The translations under genes were made by a program, and so were the position numbers. From Phytophthora hibernalis (Eukaryota; Oomycota; Peronosporomycetes; Peronosporales; Peronosporaceae): DNA of 64,000 nt. Shown piece by piece: positions 40,610 to 51,954 of the stretch. Below the pieces are notes generated by a model. It saw only the letters and a program-made list of their open reading frames with translations. It was not told the origin of the DNA and did no database searches. Within the stretch, counting starts at the first letter, position 1. Every line of letters begins with the position of its first letter. The stretch lies in NCBI GenBank assembly GCA_012656075.1, contig JAAKBF010000075.1, positions 1 to 64,000 on the forward strand, written 5' to 3'.

Positions 40610-43222
40610 ATGACATCCCATGAACAGGAGCAGGAGCTGGAGCAGGAGCTGGAGCTGCTGACGCCGCCGCCGTCTTCCGCGCCGTCTCAGGGCCGCGTCG
40701 GACTCGCGGCACCTTCGCTACTGTACTCGGCTGACGGTCGCTACGTGTTCCAGCGCCAGGCGCACGTGGTGCGCGTGCTGCACGCCAAGAGCGGGCGCGT
40801 GTTGCACGAATGTGTGCGTAGCAGCGGCAAGAGCGCGGTGACGGCGTTGGCGCTGCACCCGCACAACGCTCTGCAGTTGTTGGCCGCGTACGCAGATGGC
40901 TACATTCTGGTCTGGGACTTTGAAGAGCACAAGTCGCTGCAGGAGCTCAAGACGCACAAGAAGCTGCTGTGGATGGGCGCAAGCCGAACGAACCCGTCGC
41001 TGCTGCTGCTTGTGGTGCAGAACAAGGAATGCTGGAGTGTCGTGGAGTTCAGTTTGTCAAGAAGAAGCTCGGTCGTGAACTGCTCAAGAACTCCAAAGAC
41101 CACTTCCAGGCGGCTGCTATGCAGAGCTACTTGTCACCTCAGGACGGAGCTGCTGGAGACTACCTGGTAGTCGTTGGCGGCAAGAACATCACATCCATTT
41201 GGATGGACAAGTTGAAGGACGATGATCATTCTGACCGTGAAGTTAAGAAGGAGAAGCGCGTCCTCGCGCACAACACGAAGTGCGTTGCACTGAGTCCGAC
41301 GAGCTGTGAGTTTTCGGTAGGTGACTCGAACGGACAGATCCACCGCTTCCTGAGAGACGGACAGGTCAATAGCGCGGACAGCATGTTCCACTGGCACTCG
41401 CACGCGGTGCACTGCGTCCAGTACTCTAGCAACGGCCAGTTCCTCATGTCTGGTGGAGAAGAGTGCGTGCTCGTATCCTGGCACTTGGAGTCTGGGCGTC
41501 GTGCGTACCTGCCGCGTCTGCCGGCGTCGGTGGAAGTCATCGCGCCCCGGCTGGACGGCGGCATCTACGCTGTTAGCCTGGCCGACAACTCGCTTTTCCA
41601 GTACAACCCGGTGACACGTGAACAGGAGTGGGAGGCGCGTGGATTGGCCCGCGCCGGTGCTTCGGCCAAGTCCACGGTGCCTAGCCGTCAGCTTACGACC
41701 GACCCGGTTTCCAAGGCACTTGTTTTGAACGGCTCTGCGGGCGCTGGTGTGCTACAGTTCTACGAGCCGTTTGCAGACCGTGTGCTGCAGACGCTGTTGC
41801 TGTCCGAGCGTAACCAGGTTACGCGCACGGAGAAGGAGGTGCTGCCTATGCTGATTGCATCGCACTTGCGCTTCAGTGCTCGTGGTGATGACCTTGTTAC
41901 TCTCCACGCTCCCAGCAAAGCGAAGGAGGCCGAGGCGCAGTCGTTGCGGTTCTACTCGCGTCGTGTGGATGGGTCTTTCTTTGTGAACACTGCTGTGGAT
42001 GCCCCTCACGCACGGGCTCATGTGACTGGGGTGGCGTTCTCTCCGAATCCCCACCAAGGATGTGTGGTGACTACTGACAAACTTGGCGATTTCAAGGTTT
42101 GGGAGAAGACGACGCTCGCTGCAGGTGGTACGGCATGGAACTGCCAGGCTGTTGTTCGCTTTCGCGATGAGCCTGTTACGGCTGTGAGCTTTGCTCGCGA
42201 CGGCTCGTTGCTTGCCGTGGCATACGGTAACAAGCTTACACTTTGGGACATCGACACCCACTCTCTGCGTCGTGTGATTCCGTCGGCTGATGGTCAACAG
42301 ATTCGCCAGATTGTGTTCCTTGGCGCTAACTCTCCCTTCGTGGTGTTGGTGACTGAGAACCAAGTTCAGGTGTGGAACCTGCTTACGCTTTCGCTGTGGT
42401 GGCGCTACGCGGTTCGGACGGTGTTGGCGTGGCTGAGGAGACGCAACTCGAGCGGTTCCTTGTGTGGATGCCGGTGGACAAAAACTCGAAAAGACTTTGG
42501 TGCTCGTGTTTGACCCTCAAACGCCTGTGCCCAAGTGCGTACGTGTTGTGGATCTCGGCAGCAAACTGTGGAGTGCTGGCTTCCACCCTGGAACCGGAGA
42601 CATTGTGCTCCTCGACCAGAACACAGGGGTATGGAGACTGGATGGCCCCAACGCCAGGTCGGTGGAGGCCCGGCGCCGCAAGGTGGCTCACGTGGCTGCT
42701 GTTGCCGAGCGTGATGCTGCAAAGGATCGTGAGCACGAGGTCAATGCTCTTAGCGCCATCTACAATGCTGCCAGGGGTGGCAGTGCTTCCGGCCAGAAGG
42801 TCAATCAGACCAAACTGGCTGAACCCAGTGCCGTAGCTGTCAATGGTTCAGCGTCTAGCAGTCTGTTTGACGCGCCGGCCCACGTATTGCCGTCGATGAC
42901 AGCTCTGTACCGGTCTTTCATGGATACGATGCTGCCGAAGCCGCACCAGGGCGTCGAGGCCAACGACCAGGCGTCCAGCAACGGAACAAAGCGAGCAACC
43001 GGTGAAACGAAGAAGCAGAGCAAGAACAAGAACAAGCGGCGCAAGCTGCTGCAACAACAGAAGCTTCAGAACGTGGAGGAACCTTTGGTCATTGACAATG
43101 GCGAGCAGCAGAAGCGGATGACGCTCCAGATAGAGAAGGAACTGGCCAACAAGGAGCTGCAGCAGCAGACATATTCTAAACTGCTCGAGACATTCCGCAA
43201 GAAAAGGACGCAGAAGGCGTAG
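40610..43222 (+). CDS. UTP17: UTP17 / WDR75, small-subunit processome WD-repeat protein
   Basis: A nucleolar t-UTP subunit needed for rRNA transcription and 18S processing. WD repeats run from LLYSADGRYVFQRQAHVVRV through VTALALHPHNALQLLAAYAD, CVQYSSNGQFLMSGGEECVL, VTGVAFSPNPHQGCVVTTDK and VTAVSFARDGSLLAVAYGNK. The C-terminal block HVLPSMTALYRSFMDTMLP is specific to WDR75/UTP17, followed by a Lys-rich nucleolar tail. Three breaks, each one base short of a run: near 41055 (TTT), 42415 (GG) and 42485 (five A). Corrected, the gene is about 871 residues, single exon. Confidence 0.87.
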
Positions 43223-43320
43223 ATGCACTCCGCGTAAGATGAAATAGATTTTCGTGTTTAGCTACTCTGTTGTCTTCTCCACCAACTTCGGTCAAAACTG
43301 CACCATTGTGTATTCTAGTT

Positions 43321-44195
43321 TCAGTTGAAAAGGTGGTGCTTGTCACGCTTGCGCTTGCGCATTTTCTTCTTGGCAACGTCAAGGTTCCGTTCTTGCCACT
43401 TGCTCTTGCTCAGCTTGACGGGCCGGTTGCCGATGTATTTCCCGTTCATCTCGCGCAAGGCCTTGGCGCAGTCGAAAGGGTCGGTGAAGCTCACGAAGCC
43501 GTAGCCGCGCGACTTATGCGTGAGCTTATCGCGCACCACGCGTGCCCGCTGGAACGACGCGTACGTCGCAAAGCTGTGCGCGAGCAGCTCGTCAGACACC
43601 TCATTGCCCAAGTCTCCGCAGAAGAGTCGGAAGTCGTTATCGGGCCAATCCTCGAGCGTGGCGTCCTCCCACACGGCTCCTCCTGCAAGTCGCAGGTATC
43701 GCTTGGGCTTCTTGCCGTCAGCTCTGCCCTGTGACCCTGCAGCGATGCTGGCTGCAGTTCTCCTGGGGTCGTACTCGTACACGCTCTGCTGCCTGTTCAT
43801 CATCACCTGCTCCTCCATGGGGAGCACGTTGCCCGTCTCCATGTCCACACGAGGCAGATTGGACCTCTCGCTCTTGGCAGCTGCAATTGTAGCTGCATGT
43901 TCCCCGTTGTACCCATCGGGAAGCCGCTAAGCGCTCCTCGATGAGCCGCCACATCTTCCAGCGTGTTGAGCTTCGTGCGGCCAGCAGAATCTACTGACGA
44001 AAAAGAACTTATTTCAGTACTTTCCATTCTCGGCTTCTTAGCGGGCGCAGGACGCGGCGGGGCCATGTAAATCTTGGGCTTGGCTACAGTCTCGACCTTG
44101 GGCTTCTTCACAGACGGCTCATCCGGCTTGGGGTCGGCCTCCAGCGACTGAATCTCGGCCTCGAAGCGCGCGAACTCGTCATCCAGGTCGGCCAT
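43321..44195 (-). CDS. RBM42: RBM42-like RNA-binding protein
   Basis: The N-terminal half is low complexity (PPRPAPAKKPR, AASIAAGSQGRADGKKPKRY). KPKRYLRLAGGAVWEDATLE leads into an RRM: FRLFCGDLGNEVSDELLAHS (RNP2) and HKSRGYGFVSFTDPFDCAKA (RNP1), then NGKYIGNRPVKLSKSKWQER, a strict RBM42 feature. It ends with a basic tail. One G is missing near 43908 (GTTG-E). Corrected length is 291 residues. A splicing-associated role is known for the family. Confidence 0.88.
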
Positions 44196-44352
44196 TACGG
44201 TCTATAACGTTCCTGCTTCTCAGTGGTTGAAATTAGAAGTGATTCCATTGGATGAAAGTCATCTTCAAATAGACAGCTCCCATTGGCTGGAAAAGTCTCC
44301 AATAACTTGGGTGGATGCTATTTGCCGAAAAGCAGCGCAGCACACAGTCACC
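44196..44352. promoter_or_regulatory. 157-bp bidirectional promoter, RBM42 and RPB6
   Basis: Contains ATTGGATGAA at 44247-44256 and CCATTGGCTGGAA near 44280, paired CCAAT-type elements like those between CKS1 and the LC8 gene. Confidence 0.6.
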
Positions 44353-44755
44353 ATGGACGAGGAGTACGACGAGGCCAACCACCGCGACATGGAGGACGAC
44401 GAGGTCCCGGAGGAGGAGCAGGAGGAGGAAGTTCCGGCCGACGACCTGTACGAAGGCACAGACGATGCCCACGAGCAGAACAAGCTGCAGGTGCTGGACG
44501 AGTCCCACAAACAGCCCAACGCGCACCGCGTCACGACCCGCTACATGACCAAGTACGAGCGCGCGTGTGTTGGGCACGCGCGCCCTGCAGATCTCCATGA
44601 ACGCTCCCGTGATGGTGGACATTGAGGGCGAGACGGACCCGCTCAAGATCGCCATGAAGGAGTTACGCGAGCGCAAAATCCCCATCATCATCCGTCGATA
44701 CCTGCCCGACAACTCGTTCGAGGACTGGAGCATCGACGAGCTCATCATCGAGTAG
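44353..44755 (+). CDS. RPB6: RNA polymerase I/II/III common subunit RPB6 (RPABC2)
   Basis: An acidic N-terminus is followed by RVTTRYMTKYERAR-VLGTRALQ, MNAPVMVDIEGETDPLKIAM and KIPIIIRRYLPDNSFEDWSI, the near-invariant RPB6/omega fold that clamps the largest subunit. The frame is broken inside the alternating CGCGCG at about 44563, best explained by a lost CG unit. Corrected length is 134 residues, normal for RPB6. Confidence 0.95.
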
Positions 44756-44876
44756 ATAGAGTTGAGGAGTGCTACACCATACACTACATCTTTTATACCA
44801 TTGACACAGGAGAAATGGCGCTATATTGGACGAGGAATTAGTGCTGACTAGTGTCCTCTGTTTGCAGCGGTGTCTG

Positions 44877-45563
44877 TTAGTTGACGGTGGTCTGCGACTC
44901 GCACGACGTGCCGTAGTAGCCTGGGAAGCACTCGCACTCGCCCGTCTCGTAGTTGCATTTGCCGCGGCCGCCGCAGTCCCGACCCTGAGCTTGGCCGAAA
45001 GCAAGCAAGATGTCGTCGCCACTGGGACACTCCTTGAGCGAACAGTCCGGTCCACGGTAGCCCTGGTCGCAGTAGCAGCCCATGTGCTTGTTGGCGTCCC
45101 ATGCAGCGTAGGGGGCTGGCGTTGGAGAAGGAGCCCCGGCAATAATTGCTTTGAGTGTGAGGCAGATGCCGCGGCCGTTGCAGTCGTTCGGACACTCGGA
45201 TCGTTCGCAGGCTTTACCTTCGTAGCCTGAGAAGCACGTGCAATGGCCAGTTGAGTAGTCACAAAGACCGCGGTTCGAGCACTCGGCCAGTGAGTGGGCG
45301 GTGTTGGTCGCTGAAGGCACTTGGACCCACGCGTCTCCGTAGGGACACGTGCGCATGGAGCAGTCGGCGCCCTTGAAGGCGGGGTATTTGATGGCCTCGT
45401 TCTCCTGATCCTGTCGCTCGTAGCACGTGCACTTGTCGTTCTTGCCACATGTTCCCTGGGCGTTGCATCCGTTCGGGCAATAGGCGCTCACGTCCTCAGG
45501 CATCCAGGCCAGCAGAACCGCCACGCTCACGCAGAACAAGGCCACCTTGGACACGCCCAGCAT
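44877..45563 (-). CDS. Secreted protein with EGF-like repeats
   Basis: 228 residues, single exon, unbroken. Signal peptide about 1-27 (VALFCVSVAVLLAWMPEDVSA). Then repeated six-Cys EGF-like modules: CPNGCNAQGTCGKNDKCTCY, CSNRGLCDYSTGHCTCFSGY, CPNDCNGRGICL and CGGRGKCNYETGECECFPGY. Long spacers with CSMRTCPYGDAW and CSLKECPSGDDILL occur twice. The modules and spacers resemble stramenopile tubular-hair (mastigoneme) or matrix proteins; this is an inference. No membrane anchor. Confidence 0.8.
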   Translation of the reverse strand: MLGVSKVALFCVSVAVLLAWMPEDVSAYCPNGCNAQGTCGKNDKCTCYERQDQENEAIKYPAFKGADCSMRTCPYGDAWVQVPSATNTAHSLAECSNRGLCDYSTGHCTCFSGYEGKACERSECPNDCNGRGICLTLKAIIAGAPSPTPAPYAAWDANKHMGCYCDQGYRGPDCSLKECPSGDDILLAFGQAQGRDCGGRGKCNYETGECECFPGYYGTSCESQTTVN

Positions 45564-45819
45564 GCTTCAACCTGTTGCTGTGGACTCGTCGGTAGTTGCA
45601 GTGTACGGAAGTGAAGAGCAACGGGCACCTGCAACGTGAAAAGATCCATGGAGGATCGCGTAGCAACCGCCGCCGTGAATCGCCGCTTGACGACCCTTCG
45701 CCACCGGTATCTTGTCGAAATCTGTGACGTGGTGCAAATTGTAGCCATTTATAATTACAGCGAATCAGCGGTAAGGATGCATTTCCGCCAATGAGACAGT
45801 CAATTTAAAATTTAACAGG

Positions 45820-46920
45820 ATGACGGACGTGGTGGTGTTCGAGTGCGAGGGCAGCTTCTCCTTCCTGCGTGGAGCCCACCGCTTCGTCTTCACAATCCAC
45901 AGCGACAACAGTCTCCGTGGGGACGTTAAACCAGTCACTCTAGAACCTGTAGCAATGGATCAGGAGTCTGTTCGAGGGACGATTGAAGACATTGACGATG
46001 TAGAAGAAGATCAGGTTCCAGAGGGTCAAACAATTCCAGAAGACGACGACACAAGAGACGCCAAGTTGCTGGTGTATGATGGACGTGCATTGGTGGAGAT
46101 GTCACCAGAAGGACAACAAGAGTCGACGCTGTGCTATGTGGCGCACTTTAAGATGGTGCAATGGGGTCGTGGAGATCAAGGCATGTGGTCGCAGATCGTC
46201 AAGTGCATCGCTCATATAGACGGCTTTGGCATGACAGGAAGCTTTGTGGAGATCCGAGAGAATCCGGACGAAGCACAGGACTTTGCATTGAGACCAATTT
46301 CACACAGAAGGGAGGTGCTGGATAACCCGCTCCACCCGTTGACGCCCGGACGGTACGAGCTGCAGGGCATCACGATCGCAGAGAACGCCTTCGTGTACGA
46401 GTGTGTTGTCAACCTCACGCTGCAAGCGAACGGTATGATGTCCGGCACTTCTCGTGAACTTCCTTTCAGTCAGGAGTGTCCACTCGCTGGGATGTGGACT
46501 CGAAGTGGACTCAACTACCTGCTGCAGTACGAGATGCACGGCAACAAACACACGTACATCTACTTCGGAACTCCAGTTCAATCCGGACTGCAAGGCACAT
46601 GGCAGAACTCCGAGCTGCGAGGTTTCGGCGGCGAGCTCGACCCACGCACAAGTCAAGCGGAGCGCGGCATTCTCGAGTTCCAGCTCATCAAGGCCGTTCG
46701 AGTCTGGAGCCAAGCGTACCACAAAGACTATCCAGCCGCGTTCAGGGAGTGCGTGAAGCTCCTGTTGCTGACGTCCCACCGAGATGGCACCCTGCCCAAT
46801 CACTTATGGAGCTCCATTGTATCTTATTGCAGCTACGACTGGTTTCGCAGCGACCTGCAGAAATCATTGACACCAAATGAGTCCAAAGCCAGCGATAACG
46901 ACACAGCGAACGTGCCATGA
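45820..46920 (+). CDS. Unrecognised beta-rich family protein, one unit
   Basis: 366 residues, single exon, unbroken. The N-terminal third is acidic. The repeat-like unit runs about 165-340: LTPGRYELQGITIAEN, VNLTLQANGMMSGTSRELPF, CPLAGMWTRSGLNYLLQYEM, YIYFGTPVQSGLQGTWQN, GILEFQLI. It ends with WSQAYHKDYPAAFRECVK ... LPNHLWSSIVSYCSYDWF. The alternation of short strands with Gly turns resembles a beta barrel; I cannot name it. A longer paralogue follows 120 bp downstream in the same direction. Confidence 0.65.
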   Translation: MTDVVVFECEGSFSFLRGAHRFVFTIHSDNSLRGDVKPVTLEPVAMDQESVRGTIEDIDDVEEDQVPEGQTIPEDDDTRDAKLLVYDGRALVEMSPEGQQESTLCYVAHFKMVQWGRGDQGMWSQIVKCIAHIDGFGMTGSFVEIRENPDEAQDFALRPISHRREVLDNPLHPLTPGRYELQGITIAENAFVYECVVNLTLQANGMMSGTSRELPFSQECPLAGMWTRSGLNYLLQYEMHGNKHTYIYFGTPVQSGLQGTWQNSELRGFGGELDPRTSQAERGILEFQLIKAVRVWSQAYHKDYPAAFRECVKLLLLTSHRDGTLPNHLWSSIVSYCSYDWFRSDLQKSLTPNESKASDNDTANVP

Positions 46921-47042
46921 AGCCATTCAACCAAGTCTCACATAGCAGTAAATATTCCGCCAATCCAGGGTCTCCATTTCTATTTTATCCAATCGTATCG
47001 CCCCATTCCAACGCGACGTGTTCAGCGTCACCATAACCAATA

Positions 47043-48922
47043 ATGAACGGGGCGTGCAGTAGCTCAGTCGTTGAGGACTCTAGCGCGTTCCCCAGAAGCA
47101 TCGAGAGCTTCTCCTCTCGTGACCAAGTCGGTAACTCCCCTGCAACTCCATTGACACCTTTGGAGCGCGTCTACGATGGCTGCGTAGGCGGACTTTTAGC
47201 TGAAAAGAGTCGCATCCACCTTCGTATCGCGTCGGACGGTTCATTGCACGGTGAAGTGCGTCGGAGGCAGCAGCAGGACGCAATTGCAGCCACCAACAGG
47301 AAGAAACGCAAACGTCGAGTCATTGCTGACCATCCGGACGGAATTATCATTGCTCATGTTGTGGGCAATGCACAGGACGTCCCAGTGGAGGAGGCGGTGG
47401 TGTCGTCCACTGGCAGTTGTGACGCAGCTTCGGCCGCTGAGTATTGTTGTGCCTTTGAAGTGACCAAGAGACTGAACCACGTGGATCGACACACGCTCAC
47501 GTGCCATTTGCACGTCCCAGTGGCATCCGACGCTCCAGCACTAGGTACTTGGCGGTTTTTCAACCATCAAGCTCGAGACAGACTTCAGTTCGAGACCAGC
47601 TCAAGTGCAGGAGAACGGAATGAAGAGGAGATAGAGGAGACTTCGGAGCAAAAGGTGTTTCAGCTGCAACCGGTGCAATGGTATCAACGTCAACAGGAAG
47701 CAGAGGAATCCGAGAGAGTAGCGGCGTCGTTGCAATCGAGACCCCGTCTTTGTTGTATCCGCTGCGACCTGGCAAGTATGAGTTCAAGGGCTTTACGACG
47801 TATGAAACGTTGTCTGTGGCGACTCCGGTCGTGCCGAGGCAGCGGAATGGACGACGAGGTCGCCCACGTCCTGCTACGGCAACGGTGAAAGATGAATGTC
47901 TGGTTACGTTACGGTTGCTGCCTGATGGTACGCTGCGAGGAAACTCTCGTGAAGTTGTGCAGCCGCAAGTTTGCCAACTCAAAGGACGCTGGCAGGCGAA
48001 CCGAGTAGTGTACGTGCTGGAGTACCACGTACGCGAGGCGGTGGGGCACTTCCGTTACTCTGGCGCAGTTGTCATTGAAGAAGGCGACGCGAGTGACAGG
48101 AGGACAAAGGTCCACCATGCATCCAATTCTTCAGCTGGCAAGAGACGCGAGAGGCTCAGCGGCAAATGGAGCAATGTAGACGAGGGTCATGCTGAAGGTT
48201 ATGAAGGAGGTCGCGGAGAGTTCGAGCTGGAGCTTGTAAGAGTGGATTTCACTCCAATCTCCATCAAGACTGAGAAGATCGAAGCTGCTGCCTCGAGCGA
48301 TGGCAGTCCGTCCGATCCGGCCCAGCAATCAGAGCAGCAATTGCAGACCGTCGACCCCGATGCTGGCAGCAACGTTGAAAATGCCATTGAGATAGACGAC
48401 GACAGCATTCCCGTGCTGACGTCTGGCGAGTACCAACTGTCTGGATGTGCGACGGATGCCGATGGCTACGAGTACGCGTTTGATCTGAAGCTGCAGCTGT
48501 GGCCAGGCGGAAAGCTCCTTGGCCAGAGCAAAGAGCGCATTTTCCAGCAAACAAGTCCGGTCTTTGGGCGTTGGAAACCTTCGGGCATCGTGTATCGTCA
48601 GCAATATGTTGTCAAGCGTGAAGTGGGCGTGTACACGTACGAGGGTGAAATGAGCCCGGATGGGGCCGTGGTGAAGGGTGAGTGGGTCAATGCCGAGGAC
48701 GAATCTGCTGCCTGTGCTCCTAGCGAGCACGGTACCTTTGGACTGGTTCTGGTGCAGTCAACGAGGCAATGGAGCGCCTTCAGCCACGTATATTATCCTC
48801 CCAGCTTTCGACGTGGTGTGCTGACAACGCTCATGGCCTCAGCAAGAACCAACGGACTTCCTGTGGCGCTCTGGACGCAGATTTTCGCCTTCTGCAGCGA
48901 GACGTGGTTCACGCCACCGTGA
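47043..48922 (+). CDS. Unrecognised beta-rich family protein, two units
   Basis: About 626 residues with one frame break near 47725. Basic, diverged N-terminus (RIHLRIASDGSLHGEVRR). Unit A: LRPGKYEFKGFTTYE, LRLLPDGTLRGNSREVV, CQLKGRWQANRVVYVLEYHV, GEFELELVRV. A Ser/Glu linker follows. Unit B: LTSGEYQLSGCATDADGYEY, LQLWPGGKLLGQSKERI, FGRWKPSGIVYRQQYVVK, GTFGLVLVQSTRQWSAF. It ends with YYPPSFRRGVLTTLM ... LPVALWTQIFAFCSETWF, matching the paralogue's end. Neighbours give no functional clue. Confidence 0.6.
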
Positions 48923-49289
48923 GTCATGACATGGCGTATTGTATTGAGAAATATTCATAACGTGTACACAAGTTGTGATGTAGCTGTTGAACCAATGTTG
49001 CATTTCACTTCAACATGACCTCGTCGTTTTTCAGCCAATTGCTTCCTAGATAAACCGCAATTTAAACGAATCAGACGAGAGCACTACGAACACGCGGCAG
49101 AATGCTTTGCTAATTGCTCTGAATCGTAACAATAAATGGCTGTCCAATGCAAATTCAATGCTGACAACCCCAATTATCTTATCTCTCGTTACGCAAAAGT
49201 CGAGGGCGGAAGTCGCCCACCTGTCTGTATCTGTCTCCATTGGCTGTAACTCATGAAGTCTGTCTTTGACCTTCACCAGTCCCAAGCTT
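48923..49289. other. Intergenic, no gene seen
   Basis: AT-rich 3' flank between two converging genes. Nothing recognised. Confidence 0.5.
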
Positions 49290-49709
49290 AACCCATGAAG
49301 TTGAAGACGACGAGGAAGAGGATGATGTTGCAGAAGAGGTAGTCGGCAAAGGCGCGCTGCTCCGTGCGGTCGCCAAAGTCGTTCTCCGGGTTGATCTGCA
49401 TCCTCAGCGACACTGCAGCAAGGCCAACAAAAGCGTCAATAACAGACCCACATCAAGTCACAGGGGAACAGCAGCAGAAGACACACCGGCCAGCACGAAG
49501 ACGCCGACGGTGCACACGAAGCCGGCCAGGAACGAGTTGAAGGGGAACGTCCCCACCAACGAGCAATAGATAAATTGGAGCACACCCGTAGCCAACACGT
49601 AGGCCAGGAAACCGTCGATGAGCTTCATCTTCTTGGGCGTCGTCTTGTCGTACTTGGCCACGAAGTCGCCCAGGATGGAGCCCACGCCCGCCGTCGTCGT
49701 CTTCGCCAT
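49290..49709 (-). CDS. DAD1: DAD1, oligosaccharyltransferase subunit
   Basis: Exons 49487-49709 and 49290-49412. KMKLIDGFLAYVLATGVLQF, YCSLVGTFPFNSFLAGFVCT and VGVFVLAG are followed by VSLRMQINPENDF and QRAFADYLFCNIILFLVVFN and FMG: the three-span DAD1/OST2 fold. The subunit stabilises the ER N-glycan transferase. The second exon appears two bases short (or one long) near 49320, between IIL and LVVFN. Corrected length is about 115 residues. Confidence 0.9.
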
Positions 49710-49972
49710 GGCTGTCTGCGGTCGATGGACTATCAGAAGATAGCTGCCGAACTGGACGCGTGGTGGTGGTGTTCGTTACACCATATTGGAAAATGATGTT
49801 CGATAACACCACATTGACCCGGCGCTGTACGGCTGCTTGGACGGGATTTCATCCAATCCACGTCGAGGTCTTAGTTGAAGGGTACGCGATCGGTTTTGAC
49901 AGGAGAAGCGTGCTTTGAGAGCCCCTCATCAGTGCAAGATCCGCCAAGTGCACGTGAAGCCCCCTGTGTATC
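49710..49972. promoter_or_regulatory. 263-bp divergent promoter, DAD1 and ETFA
   Basis: Contains the reverse form of the shared 10-mer, TTCATCCAAT, at 49848-49857. Confidence 0.5.
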
Positions 49973-51105
49973 ATGCTGGCCCGTCAGGTATGCAATCGGC
50001 CATCTCGCAGCCACTACTGGCCCGTGTTCATCTGCGTTTCTTCTATCGAACGCACTATCGGCCGTCTCCATCTGCCTTCTGTAGCCCCGGGCCGACGTGA
50101 TCTAAAATATATCTTACTATCCTGCAGATTATCCGCCGCGTCGCTACGCAGACCCCGCGCAGTGCGGCCATGTCCACGTTGGTGGTGGCCGAGCACAACC
50201 AGTCGCAGATCTCGGGCGCCACGCTGGCCACGGTCACGGCCGCCACTCAGATCGGCGGAGACATCACGCTCTTGGTGCTGGGCAGCCAGGCCGGCCCGGC
50301 CGCTGAGGCTGCGGCCAAGGTGGCCGGCGTCAAGAACGTGCTGCACGCGGCCGACGCCAAGTACGACCACTACGTGGCCGAGGAGGTGGCCGAGCTGCTG
50401 GTGGCCGCGCAGACGGCCGGCCAGTACTCGCACGTGCTGGCCCCGAGCTCCAACGCGTCCAAGAACTACCTGCCGCGGGCCGGGGCCAAGCTGGACGTGG
50501 CCCCCATCTCGGACATCCTGGCCGTGGCCGACAAGGACACGTTCTTCCGGCCCACGTACGCGGGCAACGCCATCGCCCAGGTCAAGTCCAAGGACGCCGT
50601 GAAGCTCATTACGGTGCGGCCCACGGGCTTCGAGAAGGCTGCGGCCGAAGGTGGCAACGCCTCGGTTGGCCCGGCCCCGGAGGCCCCCACGGCCGGCAAG
50701 ACCAGCTTCGTCTCGGAGGAGGTGAGCAAGTCGGAGCGCCCGGACTTAGCCTCGGCCCGCGTCGTCATCTCGGGCGGCCGTGGCCTCAAGAGCGGCGAGA
50801 ACTTCGAGCTACTCTACAAACTTGCGGACAAGCTGGGTGGCGCCGTGGGTGCCTCGCGCGCGGCCGTGGACGCTGGCTTCGTGCCCAACGAGCTGCAGGT
50901 CGGCCAGACCGGTAAGGTCGTGGCCCCCGAGCTGTACGTGGCGGCCGGTATCTCCGGAGCTATTCAGCACTTGGCCGGCATGAAGGACAGCAAGACCATC
51001 GTGGCCATCAACAAGGACGAGGAGGCTCCCATCTTCCAGGTGGCCGACTACGGCCTCGTGGACGACCTCTTCAACGCGGTGCCCGAGCTCACGGAGAAGG
51101 TCTAA
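49973..51105 (+). CDS. ETFA: Electron transfer flavoprotein alpha subunit, mitochondrial
   Basis: Exons 49973-49987 and 50128-51105, 330 residues, unbroken. A short first exon (MLARQ) plus IIRRVATQTPRSAAM forms the presequence. STLVVAEHNQSQISGATLAT starts domain I. In the FAD domain the C-terminal part has ARVVISGGRGLKSGENFELL, PNELQVGQTGKVVAPELYVA, AGISGAIQHLAGMKDSKTIV and INKDEEAPIFQVADYGLVDD. Carries electrons from acyl-CoA dehydrogenases to ubiquinone. Confidence 0.95.
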
Positions 51106-51316
51106 CTGTCTATATGGATGTAGATCCGAGGTTGCTGAGCTTCACTGAGTCAGCTACGGAAATCGTGAGGTTTGACGCCGAGTGCTGCAGGCAGAACCGA
51201 GAAATACGACAGGCCGCAACGCCCATATTCATCGCAATAGTGAGTGCTATTCGTCCATTATCCCTGCTTTGTTGTCTTGTGGCTGCTAGTTCAGGATGGA
51301 GGCGGTATCTGCTTGT

Positions 51317-51954
51317 TCAGGTGGAGGCAGGAGAAGCACGTTGCGCTGGCTGCGCAGTGACCACAGGCACGGGAGTTGCTCCAGCGCGTGGACTGCCGTG
51401 GTGAGTGTAAGCTCCAGATCCACACTCATTCTGCTGCTGCGCTTCTTGGTCTTCAGGCTGACGTCTTTCGTCGTCTTCAGTGAACCACTCAAGCAGCACG
51501 ATGGCCAAGAAGCTTGTCAGGGAGAGGAACGACATCGCGATCGCGAGATACAAGTCCCCGCAGTGCAGGAAGCGGCCGTAGTTCGCCCGACAGTTCAGCG
51601 AGATGTCCGACAGAAGCAGAACGAGCGTCGCTACCGTCAGGCATACGAGCGCCACGAAGTCCAAGACTTTCCCACAGGGGTGCATCGGACGATTACACAT
51701 TCGAAGCCACTCGATGCAGATCATGAAGGTGAACGCGTACACGAACACCAAGAAGTTGATCACCATCGCGAAGTTCACGGGTCCACTTCTCATGACCACG
51801 GCGACGGTGGGACCCCAGCCCTGCGCCGGGAGGTGATGCAGGCCGTTTGCAGTGCTATATAAGCCACCAATGAGCCGCAGAACTGGATGAATCGCAGCAG
51901 CACTCGCGTGCACAAGAGGCAGGTGGCGCTTGGACACGATTTTCTCGACGCCAT
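51317..51954 (-). CDS. Four-helix MARVEL-like membrane protein, copy 1
   Basis: Helices: VLLRFIQFCGSLVAYIALQT; NFAMVINFLVFVYAFTFMI; VLDFVALVCLTVATLVLLLS; LAIAMSFLSLTSFLAIVLLE. LHCGDLY in loop 3-4 aligns with the LxC-NL of the paralogues. Tail SPRAGATPVP. A missing G near 51835 (RRR-GWGP) joins helix 1 to the rest; 212 residues corrected. Most diverged member of the cluster. The function of the family is unknown; animal MARVEL proteins act at membrane apposition sites. Confidence 0.65.
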
